Shown here: piece by piece, positions 7,147 through 17,626 of the stretch
Layout: each line of letters begins with the position of its first letter
How positions within the stretch are numbered: position 1 is the stretch's first letter
The notes under the pieces: generated by a model
Databases searched by the model: none
What the model was told of the DNA's origin: nothing
Seen by the model: the letters and a program-made list of their open reading frames with translations, nothing else
Made by a program: the position numbers and the translations under genes
DNA from: Streptomyces cupreus
GTDB taxonomy: Bacteria > Actinomycetota > Actinomycetes > Streptomycetales > Streptomycetaceae
Direction: 5' to 3'
NCBI RefSeq assembly: GCF_014257025.1
Contig: NZ_JACMSF010000005.1
Location: forward strand, 186,001 to 250,000
DNA: 64,000 nt

Positions 7147-8973
7147 ATGAACAAGAACATCCGCCGTTCCATCGTCATAGCCGCCGGTGTCACCGGCGCC
7201 TGGGCGCTCGGCTCCACCGCTGCCAACGCGTCCGAGCTCCCCTCCTCCACCCTGTCCGTGCCGGACGCCGGCTCCGACCCGGTCGGTGACACCGTCGAGG
7301 ATCTCGTCTCCGGTGTGGAGAACGGTGTGGAGAACACCGTCTCCGGCGTGACGGAAGACGTCACCGAGGGCGTGACCGAGACGGTCGCCGGCACCTCGAA
7401 GCAGACGGCGTCCGTCAAGACCACCGAGGCGAAGGCCACCAAGACCACCAAGACCACGAAGGCGACCAAGCTCAAGGGCGGCGCCGCCCAGCTCACCGAG
7501 GGCGCGAAGGCGGCCCGCGCCACGAAGCCCGCGCAGCACACGGCCGCGGAGGCGACCGCGTCCGCCAAGGCCACCGCGGCGCACCTTCAGCAGGAGACCC
7601 CCGAAGCCCCCGACCCCTCCGACGCCATCGACTACCTCTTCGGCCCCCTCGCCGCCTTCGCCCCCGAGGTCGAGCAGGCCCTCGCCGCCGCGCAGAGCCG
7701 CGTCCAGGGCACCCAGGCGGCGGCCCGCGCCCAGGCACAGGGGGCCGAGGGCGTCGTACGGACGAAGGCGCAGCAGACCACGGCCGCCGCGGGCCGCACC
7801 GCCGGTGCCACGGCGGGCGCCGCCCAGGCCACGGTCGCCGGAGCCCAGAACCGCGCCGCCGGTGTCGCCGCGACCGCCGGCGCCGAGGCCGACGCCATCC
7901 GGACCGCCGCCGAGGCGAGCGTCGCCGCCGTCCCGAGCCATGTCACCGGCACGGCCGGCGGAGTCCAGCAGAAGGTGGTCGGCACGGTGACCGCGGTCCC
8001 CGGCACCGCGACCCCCGTCCTCGAAGAAACCACCACCGCGGCCGTCCCGCCCCTCGTCACCTCCGCCGTCGACGGAGCCTTCCCCACGGCCGGTCACGCC
8101 GTCCAAGGGGTCACCCCGTTCGCCGAGCAGGCCGTCGCCGGGGTCGCGCCCACCGGTACTCACGCGGTGCGGGGCGTGCAGCCGGTGGCCGGTCGTGTGG
8201 TCGACGGTGTGCAGCCCGTCGCCGGGCAGGCCGTGGGTGGCGTGGGCATGGCCGCCGGGTACGCCGTCGGCGGGGTCGGTACCGCCGCCGGGCACGCCGT
8301 GGACGCCGCCACCGCGCTGGCGTACGGCGTCATCGGCGACGTACGGCCCGTCGCCGAGGGTACCGTCTCCCAGGTCCGCACGACCGCCGACGGAACCGTC
8401 ACCGGCGTCCGGCCCGTCGCCCACGGCACCCTCGCCGACGCGCACGCCGTAGCCGCCGGAGCCGTCTCCGACGTCCACCCCGTCGTCACCGGCGTGCAGC
8501 CGACCGTCGAGGGCGCGCTCGCGGACGTACCCCCGTACGCCGCCGGTCTCGTCGGTCAGGTCGCCGCGGACGCGCAGCGTTCCGTGCTTCCGCCCGCCGC
8601 CTACACCGCGGTGCACGGTGTCGGGCCGGTCGCCGGGCAGGCCCTGGCGGACGCGGGTGCGCTGGCGTACGGCGTGGCGGGCGACGCCCAGCCGCTCGCG
8701 TACGGCCTGGCCGGCGAGGTCGACCCCTTCGCGCACGGCGTCGTCGGTCACGCCACCCAGCCCGTGGCGGACCTCGTCCAGCCGCTCACGCACGCCGCCG
8801 AGAGCGTGGCCTACGGCGTCGCGGGTGACGTCCAGCCCTTCGCCCAGGGCGTCGCCGGCCACGTCGCCCCCTTCGCCGAGGACCTGGCCGGCACGCCGCT
8901 GGCCGGCAACGCGGTCACCGGTGCCGAGGGCGTCGCCCGGTCGGTCACGCCTGCTTACCTGCGCAGCATCTGA
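7147..8973 (+). CDS. Exported Ala/Val-rich protein with 11-residue tandem repeats
   Basis: 608 residues. A clean signal peptide ends at STAANA (about residue 28). A Val/Thr/Glu-rich segment and a Lys/Thr-rich segment follow, then long Ala-rich stretches, then from about residue 300 a strict 11-residue repeat (for example GVQPVAGRVVD, GVQPVAGQAVG, GVRPVAHGTLA), at least thirteen copies without insertion over residues 310-452 and more, slightly broken, to about 590. Hendecad repeats often form long amphipathic helices, but the recurrent Gly and Pro here argue against one continuous helix. No LPXTG, transmembrane anchor or enzyme motif is visible. ATG 7147 has AAGGA about 13 bases upstream. Confidence 0.7.
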   Translation: MNKNIRRSIVIAAGVTGAWALGSTAANASELPSSTLSVPDAGSDPVGDTVEDLVSGVENGVENTVSGVTEDVTEGVTETVAGTSKQTASVKTTEAKATKTTKTTKATKLKGGAAQLTEGAKAARATKPAQHTAAEATASAKATAAHLQQETPEAPDPSDAIDYLFGPLAAFAPEVEQALAAAQSRVQGTQAAARAQAQGAEGVVRTKAQQTTAAAGRTAGATAGAAQATVAGAQNRAAGVAATAGAEADAIRTAAEASVAAVPSHVTGTAGGVQQKVVGTVTAVPGTATPVLEETTTAAVPPLVTSAVDGAFPTAGHAVQGVTPFAEQAVAGVAPTGTHAVRGVQPVAGRVVDGVQPVAGQAVGGVGMAAGYAVGGVGTAAGHAVDAATALAYGVIGDVRPVAEGTVSQVRTTADGTVTGVRPVAHGTLADAHAVAAGAVSDVHPVVTGVQPTVEGALADVPPYAAGLVGQVAADAQRSVLPPAAYTAVHGVGPVAGQALADAGALAYGVAGDAQPLAYGLAGEVDPFAHGVVGHATQPVADLVQPLTHAAESVAYGVAGDVQPFAQGVAGHVAPFAEDLAGTPLAGNAVTGAEGVARSVTPAYLRSI

Positions 8974-9047
8974 ATCACGACTCCGTGAGGCGACAGGACC
9001 CGGACGGCCGAAAGCCGTCGGACCGTCCGGACGGGACCTCACGGACG

Positions 9048-9085
9048 GGCCGGGCGGTCCCCATTGGGGTGGGGACCGTCCGGCC
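9048..9085 (+). terminator. Terminator hairpin downstream of repeat-protein gene
   Basis: Arms 9048-9062 and 9071-9085 pair over 15 bp (one G-T wobble) with an 8-nt loop. There is no U-tract, as is common in Streptomyces. Confidence 0.7.
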
Positions 9086-9132
9086 GAAGCCCCCGGGGGC
9101 GTACCGATTCGTGCCCCGTCGGGCTGTTCAAG

Positions 9133-9168
9133 GGGCCTCACCGGGTCAACCCCAGCCCGGTGAGGCCC
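9133..9168 (+). terminator. Second hairpin before the sucC promoter
   Basis: GGGCCTCACCGGG (9133-9145) pairs perfectly with CCCGGTGAGGCCC (9156-9168) around a 10-nt loop. It lies just before the sucCD promoter region and can insulate it from upstream transcription. Confidence 0.7.
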
Positions 9169-9400
9169 TTCACACGGGGCACCCTGTGCCAGTGATCGCG
9201 GCATCATGTGACAGGTATCACCGCTCAGGTGTGACCCCTGATTTAGAAGCCCCCGTCGAGCGGCGATAACCTGCGAGACGGACATGCCGCGCGCTCGGAC
9301 ACCGTGTGCGCCTCCCTAGTGACAGCGGACGTCACGTTGCCCTTCGCGGCACGCCCACGCATCCAACGAACCGCGAGATCACTGATAGGGACGGAAGCGC

Positions 9401-10582
9401 GTGGACCTGTTCGAGTACCAGGCGAGGGACCTCTTCGCCAAGCACGATGTACCGGTGCTGGCCGGTGAAGTCATCGACACGCCTGAGGCGGCCCGCGCAG
9501 CCACTGAGCGCCTCGGTGGCAAGTCCGTCGTCAAGGCCCAGGTGAAGGTTGGCGGCCGTGGCAAGGCCGGTGGCGTGAAGCTCGCCGCCACCCCGGACGA
9601 GGCCGTCGCCCGCGCGACGGACATCCTCGGCATGGACATCAAGGGCCACACGGTCCACAAGGTGATGATCGCCGAGACGGCTCCGGAGATCATCGAGGAG
9701 TACTACGTCTCCTTCCTCCTCGACCGTGCCAACCGCACCTTCCTCTCCATCGCCTCCGTCGAGGGCGGCATGGAGATCGAGGAGGTGGCGGCCACCCGTC
9801 CGGAGGCCGTCGCGAAGATCGCGATCGACGCCATCGACGGCGTGGACGAGGCCAAGGCCCGCGAGATCGTCGAGGCCGCGAAGTTCCCGGCCGAGGTCGC
9901 CGACAAGGTCGTCAACGTCCTGATCACTCTGTGGGACACCTTCATCAAGGAGGACGCCCTCCTGGTCGAGGTGAACCCGCTGGCGAAGGTCGCCTCCGGC
10001 GAGGTCATCGCCCTGGACGGCAAGGTGTCGCTCGACGACAACGCCGAGTTCCGTCACCCCGACTTCGAGGAGCTCCACGACAAGGCCGCGGCCAACCCGC
10101 TCGAGGCCGCCGCCAAGGAGAAGAACCTCAACTACGTCAAGCTCGACGGCGAGGTCGGCATCATCGGCAACGGCGCGGGTCTCGTCATGAGCACCCTGGA
10201 CGTCGTCGCGTACGCCGGTGAGAACCACGGCAACGTCAAGCCGGCCAACTTCCTGGACATCGGCGGTGGCGCCTCCGCCCAGGTCATGGCCAACGGTCTG
10301 GAGATCATCCTCGGCGACCCGGACGTCAAGTCCGTCTTCGTCAACGTCTTCGGTGGCATCACCGCCTGTGACGAGGTCGCCAACGGCATCGTCCAGGCCC
10401 TGAAGCTCCTTGAGGACCGCGGCGAGAACGTCACCAAGCCGCTCGTCGTCCGTCTCGACGGCAACAACGCCGAGCTCGGCCGGCAGATCCTCACCGACGC
10501 CAACCACCCGCTGGTGCAGCGCGTCGACACCATGGACGGCGCGGCCGACAAGGCCGCCGAGCTGGCCCACGCCGCCAAGTAA
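9401..10582 (+). CDS. sucC: Succinyl-CoA synthetase beta subunit (ADP-forming)
   Basis: 393 residues, the normal length for SucC. It makes the nucleotide-binding subunit of the TCA-cycle enzyme that converts succinyl-CoA to succinate with ATP or GTP formation. The ATP-grasp N-terminus ([14 protein letters not shown]) and the C-terminal ligase motifs ([15 protein letters not shown] and [15 protein letters not shown]) are intact. GTG 9401 is preceded by a GGGACGGA-like ribosome site. sucD follows after 27 bp, so the two subunits are co-expressed. Confidence 0.97.
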   Translation: MDLFEYQARDLFAKHDVPVLAGEVIDTPEAARAATERLGGKSVVKAQVKVGGRGKAGGVKLAATPDEAVARATDILGMDIKGHTVHKVMIAETAPEIIEEYYVSFLLDRANRTFLSIASVEGGMEIEEVAATRPEAVAKIAIDAIDGVDEAKAREIVEAAKFPAEVADKVVNVLITLWDTFIKEDALLVEVNPLAKVASGEVIALDGKVSLDDNAEFRHPDFEELHDKAAANPLEAAAKEKNLNYVKLDGEVGIIGNGAGLVMSTLDVVAYAGENHGNVKPANFLDIGGGASAQVMANGLEIILGDPDVKSVFVNVFGGITACDEVANGIVQALKLLEDRGENVTKPLVVRLDGNNAELGRQILTDANHPLVQRVDTMDGAADKAAELAHAAK

Positions 10583-10609
10583 GCACTCAGGACGAGGACA
10601 GAACACACC

Positions 10610-11494
10610 ATGGCTATCTGGCTCAACAAGGACAGCAAGGTCATCGTCCAGGGCATGACCGGCGCCACGGGCATGAAGCACACCAAGCTCATGCTGGGCG
10701 ACGGCACCAACGTCGTGGGCGGCGTGAACCCGCGCAAGGCGGGCACGACCGTGGACTTCGACGGTACCGAGGTACCGGTCTACGGCACCGTCAAGGAGGC
10801 CATCGAGGCCACCGGCGCCAACGTCTCCGTCATCTTCGTGCCGGAGAAGTTCACCAAGGACGCGGTCGTCGAGGCCATCGACGCCGAGATCCCGCTGGCC
10901 GTCGTGATCACCGAGGGCATCGCCGTGCACGACTCGGCGTCGTTCTGGGCGTACGCCGGCAAGAAGGGCAACAAGACCCGCATCATCGGCCCGAACTGCC
11001 CCGGCATCATCACCCCGGGTCAGTCGAACGTCGGCATCATCCCGGGCGACATCACCAAGCCGGGCCGTATCGGCCTGGTCTCGAAGTCCGGCACGCTGAC
11101 GTACCAGATGATGTACGAGCTGCGTGACATCGGCTTCTCGACCGCCGTCGGTATCGGTGGCGACCCGATCATCGGCACCACGCACATCGACGCGCTCGCC
11201 GCGTTCGAGGCCGACCCCGACACCGACCTGATCGTCATGATCGGCGAGATCGGTGGCGACGCCGAGGAGCGGGCCGCGGACTTCATCGCGAAGAACGTGA
11301 CCAAGCCGGTCGTCGGCTATGTCGCGGGCTTCACCGCGCCCGAGGGCAAGACCATGGGCCACGCCGGCGCCATCGTCTCCGGCTCCTCCGGTACGGCCCA
11401 GGCGAAGAAGGAGGCCCTTGAGGCCGCCGGCGTCAAGGTCGGCAAGACGCCGACGGAGACGGCGAAGCTGGCGCGCGAGATCCTGAGCGCCTGA
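10610..11494 (+). CDS. sucD: Succinyl-CoA synthetase alpha subunit
   Basis: 294 residues, full length. The CoA-binding start ([16 protein letters not shown]) and the phospho-histidine motif [15 protein letters not shown], with the active His at residue 251, are present. It forms the catalytic heterodimer or tetramer with the upstream SucC. ATG 10610 is 27 bp after the sucC stop with GAGGACAG upstream. Confidence 0.97.
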   Translation: MAIWLNKDSKVIVQGMTGATGMKHTKLMLGDGTNVVGGVNPRKAGTTVDFDGTEVPVYGTVKEAIEATGANVSVIFVPEKFTKDAVVEAIDAEIPLAVVITEGIAVHDSASFWAYAGKKGNKTRIIGPNCPGIITPGQSNVGIIPGDITKPGRIGLVSKSGTLTYQMMYELRDIGFSTAVGIGGDPIIGTTHIDALAAFEADPDTDLIVMIGEIGGDAEERAADFIAKNVTKPVVGYVAGFTAPEGKTMGHAGAIVSGSSGTAQAKKEALEAAGVKVGKTPTETAKLAREILSA

Positions 11495-11510
11495 CCTTCC
11501 GGCTACGCGT

Positions 11511-11548
11511 CGGTGGGCCCGTTCCCCGGATGGGGGGCGGGCCCATCG
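11511..11548. terminator. Hairpin between convergent sucD and HTH gene
   Basis: Arms 11511-11521 and 11538-11548 (GGTGGGCCCG-type) pair over 11 bp with one wobble and a 16-nt loop. It sits between two converging genes and could serve both. Confidence 0.55.
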
Positions 11549-11552
11549 GCGT

Positions 11553-12629
11553 TCATTTCGGCAGCGGTACCAGCCTCTGCGGACCGCTTGCCGTTTCCTC
11601 CCCCAGCTTTGCGCGGAGCTCCTGTTCCGCCTCCGACAGTGGGCCCGGGGCAACCTTCGGCGGTACGCCCTGGATCGTCTCGCCCGGGGCGACGGGGGGC
11701 TCGTACTGGCCGGGGGCCGTGCGTACCGTCAGGGCCGTCGTGCCGATCAGCGCGACCGTGAAGGCGATGGCGGCGCGGGTCCAGAAGCTGGCTCGGCGTT
11801 CGCTGCCGGTGCGTACCGTCGGGGGCTTCGCGGCGCGCAGACGTTCCGCCGCCGCCACCTCGCCCAGGCGGCGGTGGAGTTCGGCGGGGTCGGCGAGTTC
11901 CGGCAGCCGCGCGGCGACGGCCTCGCGCGCGTGCAGCAGCCGGTTCGCCGCCGCGGGCGTGCTGGCCTCCGTCTCCGCCGCCGTGTCCGGGAGATCGAGG
12001 CCCACCCCGTCGTAGAGCAGCAGCGTCCGGCGATACGGCGGCGGCAGGGTGAGGAGTACGTCCATCAGCGCGCGGTCGGAGGGGCTGGCGGGCGGTGGTT
12101 CGGGGTGCCGGTAGCGGGGGCGGAAACGGTGCCAGGGGGAGAGGGCGTACTCGTACGCCGAAGCCCGCACCCAGCCCGCTGGATCCCGGTCGACGGCCAC
12201 CTCCGGCCAGCGATGCCAGGCGAGTTCGAAGGCCCGCTCGACGGACTCCCGCGCGAGCTCGCGCCGCCCGGTGAGCAGATAGGTCTGCCGTACGAGGGAG
12301 GGCGCGCAGAACGCGTAGAGCGCGTCGAAGGCCTGAGCGGGCGTCAGCGAGTGGGGCGAGCCGACCGCCGAGGGCCCCGGCCTCAGCGCCGGCGTCGGCT
12401 CCTCAGGCGGATCTGTTCGTACGGGCGGCTTGGTCAGCTCGCTCAGCAGTCTCGCGTACGCCTCCCGTTTCCGGCCGCGCGGAGTCGTACGTCCGGTCTC
12501 CCACGCGCGTACGGTCTCCCGGGTCACGCCCACCCGCGCCGCGACCTGATCCTGCGTCAACGACCAGGACTCGCGCAGGCGTCGGCGTTCCTTGGGCGGG
12601 GGGAGAGGGGCTGGAGAGCTCTGCGTCAC
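11553..12629 (-). CDS. HTH / sigma-like / membrane fusion protein
   Basis: 358 residues in three parts. Residues about 10-65 are an XRE-type helix-turn-helix (LTQDQVAARVGVTRETVRAWE). Residues about 95-250 look like a degenerate ECF sigma factor region (AFDALYAFCAPSLVRQTYLLTG, then a LPPPYRRTLLLYDGVGL segment where sigma region 4 would lie). One transmembrane helix (AIAFTVALIGTTALTV) near residue 290 is followed by a short Pro-rich outside tail. This arrangement suggests a membrane-tethered transcription regulator; whether the sigma-like part works is unknown. GTG 12629 is the only start that includes the HTH. Confidence 0.7.
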   Translation of the reverse strand: MTQSSPAPLPPPKERRRLRESWSLTQDQVAARVGVTRETVRAWETGRTTPRGRKREAYARLLSELTKPPVRTDPPEEPTPALRPGPSAVGSPHSLTPAQAFDALYAFCAPSLVRQTYLLTGRRELARESVERAFELAWHRWPEVAVDRDPAGWVRASAYEYALSPWHRFRPRYRHPEPPPASPSDRALMDVLLTLPPPYRRTLLLYDGVGLDLPDTAAETEASTPAAANRLLHAREAVAARLPELADPAELHRRLGEVAAAERLRAAKPPTVRTGSERRASFWTRAAIAFTVALIGTTALTVRTAPGQYEPPVAPGETIQGVPPKVAPGPLSEAEQELRAKLGEETASGPQRLVPLPK

Positions 12630-12725
12630 AGGGCGCCCCTTCGGACGAAAAAGTACATAAACGTATATTGAGCGACACAGCGGAAGTTCGCCTGTTACGA
12701 CGGGAAAGCGCGTGTCGTTGGGAGC

Positions 12726-14219
12726 ATGGCGGGCGTGATCCAGCCGACCGTTCGTCGATCGCCGTTGTCGTCCCTGCTCACCCGGTTGCGTGACCGATCA
12801 CCCGGACTGGCCGCGAGCCTCCTGGGGGGTGCGGTGGCCGCCGGACTCGGTCTTGGCTCGTTCGCCGTGCTGGTGATGGTGCTGTGGATCAGTTCGCCGT
12901 ATCCCGACAGCGGGCCCGGGGGTGCGCTGCATGTCGCGGCGGCACTGTGGCTGCTGGCGCACGGGGCCGAACTGGTCCGCGTCGACACGCTCTCCGGCGT
13001 GCCCGCGCCGGTGGGTGTCACGCCGTTGCTGTTGCTCGCGCTGCCGGTGTGGCTGGTGCATCGCGCTGCGCGGGACGCGGTGGAGGGGGAGGAGGCTCCT
13101 GCTGTCTCCGACCGTACGGCCTGGGCGGGCGTCGTAGTCGGCTATCTCGCCGTGGGGGCGGCCGCGGCGGTGTACGCGACGGGTGGGGTGCTGCGGCCGG
13201 ACTGGGTGTGGACGGGGGTGTGGGTGCCGTTGGTCGTGGCGGCGGCCGCCGGGGCGGGGGTGTGGACGGCGTACGGACGGCCTCGGGACGCCGTGGACGA
13301 GGTGCTGATCCTGATGCCGGCGGATGTGCGGCGACTGTTCGTCGGGGTGGAGGCGCGGGCCCGGCTGGACGCCGCGGCGCGGGCCGCGGGGGCCGGGGTG
13401 GCGGTGCTGGTCGGGGGTGGGGCGCTGTTGCTGGCGGTGTCGCTGGTCTGGCACGGAGCGGCGGCGCGGGCCTCGTTCCTCCAGCTCACGGAGGGGCTGT
13501 CGGGGCGGTTCGCGGTGCTGTTGCTGTGTCTGGTGCTGATGCCGAACGCGGCGGTGTGGGGGACGGCGTACTCCCTCGGGCCCGGCTTCTCCCTGGGCGC
13601 GGGGCATGTCGTCGGGCCGCTGTCCTCCTCGCCCGCCGCGCTCTTGCCGCCGTTTCCCTTGCTGGCGGCGGTGCCGGAGGCGGGGGCGGGGGCGCCGGTG
13701 AACTGGGCGGCGGGCGTGGTGCCGGTGGTGGCCGCAGTGACGGTGGGGTGGTTCGTGGGGCGGGCCGGGAGCGTGCGGGGCGGTGGTTCGGTGTGGTCGC
13801 GGGGGCGGACCGCGGGGGTGGCTTTGGTGGCGGCGGCGCTGTGTGCGGGGGGCGTGGCGGTGCTGGGGGCGATGGCGGGTGGGGCGCTGGGGGTGGGGGC
13901 GCTGGCGAGCTTCGGGCCGGTGTGGTGGCAGGTGGGGGTGGCCGCGCTGGCTTGGGGGGTGGGAGGCGCGGTGCCTGTGGCGGTGGGGGTGCGATGGTGG
14001 CGGTGTCGGGCGGTTGAGCCTGGAGCGAAGGTGGGCAAGCCGCGGAGGGAGGAGGGGGGCTCGGAGGCTCCGGAGAGTGGGGATGACGGGAGCTTTGAGC
14101 CGTACGACTTTCTGCCCGCCGAGCCGGAACAGCCCTGGGCGGGCGATGACGCGGCTCGGGAGGCTCGGTGGGCCGCGCTGCGGGAGGCGTCGGGGCGGGG
14201 GGATGCCCCCGCCCCCTAG
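12726..14219 (+). CDS. PerM-like integral membrane protein (DUF6350)
   Basis: 497 residues with about ten hydrophobic helices (from [20 protein letters not shown] onward) and a charged C-terminal tail. Position is informative: in mycobacteria perM (Rv0955) lies between sucCD and purNH, exactly as here. Mycobacterial PerM is a membrane protein needed for division under stress and persistence. ATG 12726 lies close to the divergent HTH fusion gene, so the two may share a control region. The function in this organism is inferred from family and synteny. Confidence 0.75.
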   Translation: MAGVIQPTVRRSPLSSLLTRLRDRSPGLAASLLGGAVAAGLGLGSFAVLVMVLWISSPYPDSGPGGALHVAAALWLLAHGAELVRVDTLSGVPAPVGVTPLLLLALPVWLVHRAARDAVEGEEAPAVSDRTAWAGVVVGYLAVGAAAAVYATGGVLRPDWVWTGVWVPLVVAAAAGAGVWTAYGRPRDAVDEVLILMPADVRRLFVGVEARARLDAAARAAGAGVAVLVGGGALLLAVSLVWHGAAARASFLQLTEGLSGRFAVLLLCLVLMPNAAVWGTAYSLGPGFSLGAGHVVGPLSSSPAALLPPFPLLAAVPEAGAGAPVNWAAGVVPVVAAVTVGWFVGRAGSVRGGGSVWSRGRTAGVALVAAALCAGGVAVLGAMAGGALGVGALASFGPVWWQVGVAALAWGVGGAVPVAVGVRWWRCRAVEPGAKVGKPRREEGGSEAPESGDDGSFEPYDFLPAEPEQPWAGDDAAREARWAALREASGRGDAPAP

Positions 14220-14254
14220 GGCCCGTCCGAGGGGTACAGCTGACGGGGTACAGC

Positions 14255-15037
14255 TCAGCCGCTGGTCCCCAGCACCCCCCGCAACTCCTCCGGCAGCAGC
14301 TCATTGCATGCCTGCTTCGCCTCGTTCGTCAGGGCGTCGTTCGTGCAGGTGTAGTAGTCGCTGTACACCAGCTTCGCCGTGAAGCCCGCTGCCACCAGGG
14401 CGATCGCCAGGGACGCCGTGACCAGGCCGCTCACCGCTGCCGTCGTCTGGGGGCGGCCCGTGTTCGTGGGGGCCGGGGTGTCGGGGTCGGGGGTGCGGGG
14501 CTTGGCGCGCAGGGCGCTGATGCCCCAGTGCAGGGCGAGCGCGCCGAGCATCAGGGCGACGTACGGCCAGCTGAACAGGGCGAAGAAGAAGGCCCACATG
14601 CCGCAGAGCAGGGCGTAGCGCGCACGGCGCTGGGCCGGGTCCGTCGGGTCCCAGCGCATGTTCGCGCCGGGGCCGCCGTTGCCGCTCGGGCCCTCCGGGC
14701 CTGCGCCCGGGCGTTCGCCGAAGCCGCCGGAGGACCGGCCGGGCTGGCGGTCGCTCCACTGGCTGCCCCAGGGCGAGCCCTGGCCGCCGTCGCCGGAGTC
14801 GCCGCCGTCGCCCGACGCCGGGCGGCGCGGCTGCCACGGGCGGTCCGGCGTGCCCTCCGGCGGCGGGGCGAAGGGATTGTCGTCCCCCGACTTGTCGTCC
14901 CGCCCGTCGCCGTTGTTCCCGCCCGACGGAGCATCGGGCGGCGAGGCGGGCCGCTCGCGGAGCAGCACGCCATGGCGCTCCCCTCCCTGCACCGACTGCG
15001 GGGGGAGCGTGAGGAGTCGCAGGCTGCGGTCCGGCAT
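14255..15037 (-). CDS. Pro/Gly-rich cytoplasmic head with membrane domain, function unknown
   Basis: 260 residues. The N-terminal half is disordered (Gly/Asp/Pro-rich). Two adjacent helices ([20 protein letters not shown] and [18 protein letters not shown]) near residues 140-180 are followed by a linker and a third helix ([20 protein letters not shown]), then a short outside tail with two Cys ([20 protein letters not shown]). It resembles the DUF4190-like small membrane proteins of Streptomyces. ATG 15037 is chosen over upstream codons because the region further up lacks conserved-looking sequence. It converges on the perM-like gene. Confidence 0.65.
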   Translation of the reverse strand: MPDRSLRLLTLPPQSVQGGERHGVLLRERPASPPDAPSGGNNGDGRDDKSGDDNPFAPPPEGTPDRPWQPRRPASGDGGDSGDGGQGSPWGSQWSDRQPGRSSGGFGERPGAGPEGPSGNGGPGANMRWDPTDPAQRRARYALLCGMWAFFFALFSWPYVALMLGALALHWGISALRAKPRTPDPDTPAPTNTGRPQTTAAVSGLVTASLAIALVAAGFTAKLVYSDYYTCTNDALTNEAKQACNELLPEELRGVLGTSG

Positions 15038-15331
15038 CAAGTGAGCGTCTTCCCCTAGGTGATTACGGCTGACTACTGCTGGCGGCACCAGGTCCGTCAC
15101 CTTGTGAACGCACCGTCCACGAACGGCGTTCCCGACCAGGCCCCTCCCAGACGCTACCTTCCGGCCACGCCCCCGTCCCGTGGGGGCTGCCCGGTGTGCC
15201 GGTATCGTTGCTGACGGTCGGCCGCTTCGTAGGCTTCCCCGTATCCAGGGGCGCGAAGCATTCGTACGAACGTACATAACGCCGTGCGTGCCCGGCCACC
15301 GTACCGACGCACCCCGAGAAAGGCCCCCGCT

Positions 15332-15949
15332 GTGGCTGCCAAGCGCCTAGTCGTGCTGGTCTCCGGATCAGGCACCAACCTCCAGGCGCTGCTCGACGCC
15401 ATCGCCGCCACCGGCACCGAGGCCTACGGCGCGGAGATCGTGGCCGTGGGCGCCGACCGCGACGGCATCGAGGGGCTGGCCCGCGCCGAGCGCGCCGGGC
15501 TCCCGACCTTCGTACGAAAGGTCAAGGAGTACGAGAGCCGGGAGGAGTGGGATGCCGCGCTCGCCGAGGCCGTCGCCTCCTACGAGCCCGACCTCGTCGT
15601 CTCCGCGGGGTTCATGAAGATCGTCGGCAAGGAATTCCTCGGGCGCTTCGGCGGGCGGTTCGTCAACACGCACCCCGCCCTGCTGCCCAGTTTTCCCGGC
15701 GCCCACGGGGTCCGTGACGCGCTCGCGTACGGCGCCAGGGTCACCGGCTGCACCGTCCACTTCGTCGACGACGGCGTCGACACCGGACCGATCATCGCTC
15801 AGGGCGTGGTGGAGGTCCGGGACGAGGACGACGAGAGCGCTCTGCACGAGCGCATCAAGGAAGTCGAGCGCAGGCTGCTCGTCGATGTCGTGGGGCGGCT
15901 CGCCCGCAACGGCTATCGCATTGAGGGACGAAAGGTAGTTATCCAGTGA
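15332..15949 (+). CDS. purN: Phosphoribosylglycinamide formyltransferase
   Basis: 205 residues, standard PurN length. It transfers formyl from 10-formyl-THF to GAR in de novo purine synthesis. The N-terminal phosphate loop [13 protein letters not shown] and the catalytic trio N112, H114 ([15 protein letters not shown]) and D150 (DDGVDTGPI) are present. GTG 15332 is chosen over upstream codons because it has GAGAAAGG before it and matches the family start. The stop overlaps the purH start (GTGA), so the two are translationally coupled. Confidence 0.95.
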   Translation: MAAKRLVVLVSGSGTNLQALLDAIAATGTEAYGAEIVAVGADRDGIEGLARAERAGLPTFVRKVKEYESREEWDAALAEAVASYEPDLVVSAGFMKIVGKEFLGRFGGRFVNTHPALLPSFPGAHGVRDALAYGARVTGCTVHFVDDGVDTGPIIAQGVVEVRDEDDESALHERIKEVERRLLVDVVGRLARNGYRIEGRKVVIQ

Positions 15950-17535
15950 CCGCCGAGAGCAACGCCAAGCGGGCCATCCGCCGTGCGCTTGTCAGCGTCT
16001 ACGACAAGACCGGGCTCGAGGAGCTCGCTCGCGGGCTGCACGAAGCCGGCGTGGAACTCGTCTCCACCGGCTCCACCGCCTCCCGTATCGCCGCCGCCGG
16101 CGTCCCCGTCACCAAGGTCGAGGAGCTGACCGGCTTCCCCGAGTGCCTGGACGGCCGCGTCAAGACGCTGCACCCGAAGGTCCACGCGGGCATCCTCGCC
16201 GACCTGCGCCTCGAGGACCACCAGCGCCAGCTCGCGGAGCTCGGCGTGGAGCCGTTCGACCTGGTCGTCGTCAACCTCTACCCCTTCCGGGAGACCGTCG
16301 CCTCGGGTGCGACCCCCGACGAGTGCGTCGAGCAGATCGACATCGGCGGCCCTTCGATGGTCCGCGCCGCCGCCAAGAACCACCCTTCCGTGGCCGTGGT
16401 GACCAGCCCTTCGCGCTACGCCGATGTCCTGGCGGCCGTGCGGGACGGCGGCTTCGACCTCACCACCCGCAAGCGGCTCGCGGCGGAGGCCTTCCGGCAC
16501 ACGGCGGCGTACGACGTCGCGGTGGCGAACTGGTTCGCGTCCGAGTACGCCCCCGCCGACGCCGCGTCTGACAGCGGCTCCGCCGCGGGCTCGTTCCCCG
16601 ACTTCCTGGGCGCCACCTGGGAGCGCAAGAACACCCTCCGCTACGGCGAGAACCCGCACCAGCCGGCCGCGCTGTACACCTCGGAGTCCGGGGGTCTCGC
16701 CGAGGCCGAGCAGCTGCACGGCAAGGAGATGTCGTACAACAACTACACGGACACGGACGCCGCCCGCCGTGCCGCGTACGACCACGACGAGCCGGCCGTC
16801 GCGATCATCAAGCACGCCAACCCCTGCGGTATCGCCGTCGGCGCGGATGTCGCCGAGGCGCACCGCAAGGCACACGCGTGTGACCCGCTGTCGGCGTTCG
16901 GCGGTGTGATCGCGGTCAACCGCCCGGTCAGCAAGGAGATGGCGGAGCAGGTCGCCGAGATCTTCACCGAGGTCATCGTCGCGCCCGACTACGAGGACGG
17001 CGCCCTCGAAGCCCTCGCCAAGAAGAAGAACATCCGCGTCCTGCGCTGCCCCGAGGGCCCCGGCAACCCGGTCGAGGTCAAGCCCATCGACGGCGGCGCC
17101 CTCCTCCAGGTCACGGACCGTCTCCAGGCCGAGGGCGACGACCCGGCGAACTGGACCCTGGCGACGGGCGAGGCGCTGTCCCCCGCGGAACTCGCCGAGC
17201 TGTCCTTCGCCTGGAAGGCCTGCCGCGCGGTCAAGTCCAACGCCATCCTGCTCGCCAAGGACGGCGCCTCGGTCGGCGTCGGCATGGGCCAGGTCAACCG
17301 GGTCGACTCCGCGAAGCTGGCGGTCGAGCGGGCCGGCGCCGAGCGCGCGCAGGGTTCGTACGCCGCCTCCGACGCCTTCTTCCCCTTCCCTGACGGCCTG
17401 GAGATCCTCACCGAGGCCGGCGTCAAGGCCGTGGTCCAGCCCGGCGGTTCGGTCCGAGACGAGCAGGTCGTCGAGGCCGCGAAGAAGGCGGGCGTGACGA
17501 TGTACTTCACGGGGACGCGGCACTTCTTCCACTGA
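15946..17535 (+). CDS. purH: Bifunctional AICAR formyltransferase / IMP cyclohydrolase
   Basis: 529 residues. The N-terminal IMP cyclohydrolase domain ([27 protein letters not shown]) is followed by the AICAR transformylase domain ([33 protein letters not shown]). It completes the last two steps to IMP using the same folate pool as PurN, GlyA and FolD, all in this window. GTG 15946 overlaps the purN stop by four bases. Confidence 0.97.
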   Translation: MTAESNAKRAIRRALVSVYDKTGLEELARGLHEAGVELVSTGSTASRIAAAGVPVTKVEELTGFPECLDGRVKTLHPKVHAGILADLRLEDHQRQLAELGVEPFDLVVVNLYPFRETVASGATPDECVEQIDIGGPSMVRAAAKNHPSVAVVTSPSRYADVLAAVRDGGFDLTTRKRLAAEAFRHTAAYDVAVANWFASEYAPADAASDSGSAAGSFPDFLGATWERKNTLRYGENPHQPAALYTSESGGLAEAEQLHGKEMSYNNYTDTDAARRAAYDHDEPAVAIIKHANPCGIAVGADVAEAHRKAHACDPLSAFGGVIAVNRPVSKEMAEQVAEIFTEVIVAPDYEDGALEALAKKKNIRVLRCPEGPGNPVEVKPIDGGALLQVTDRLQAEGDDPANWTLATGEALSPAELAELSFAWKACRAVKSNAILLAKDGASVGVGMGQVNRVDSAKLAVERAGAERAQGSYAASDAFFPFPDGLEILTEAGVKAVVQPGGSVRDEQVVEAAKKAGVTMYFTGTRHFFH

Positions 17536-17544
17536 CGCGCGTGA

Positions 17545-17571
17545 CGGGTGCCCCCGGTTCGGGGGCACCCG
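17545..17571 (+). terminator. Terminator after purH
   Basis: CGGGTGCCCCC and GGGGGCACCCG form a perfect 11-bp stem with a 5-nt loop, ten bases after the purH stop. Confidence 0.85.
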
Positions 17572-17626
17572 CTGACAGGTACGGGCTGAGGATCTCCCGG
17601 TAGTACAAAGGGGATCCTGCAATGTT

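Larger units (their letters stand above)
8974..9400. other. 427-bp gap: two hairpins then sucC promoter region
   Basis: This stretch holds no convincing gene. Its left half carries two strong GC hairpins that end transcription from the repeat-protein gene. Its right half, from about 9170, must hold the sucCD promoter. GTGACAGGTATCAC at 9208-9221 is a near match to the GTG-N6-GNCAC Crp site of Streptomyces (A instead of G at one position). TTTAGA followed after about 17 bases by GATAAC near 9242-9270 is a possible promoter; both are tentative. Confidence 0.4.

Noticed and set aside
6487..9285. Very long open frame on the minus strand opposite the repeat proteins
   Set aside because: It is antisense to two genes with good signal peptides, is Gly/Arg/Asp-rich without domains, and arises from the codon bias of the other strand.
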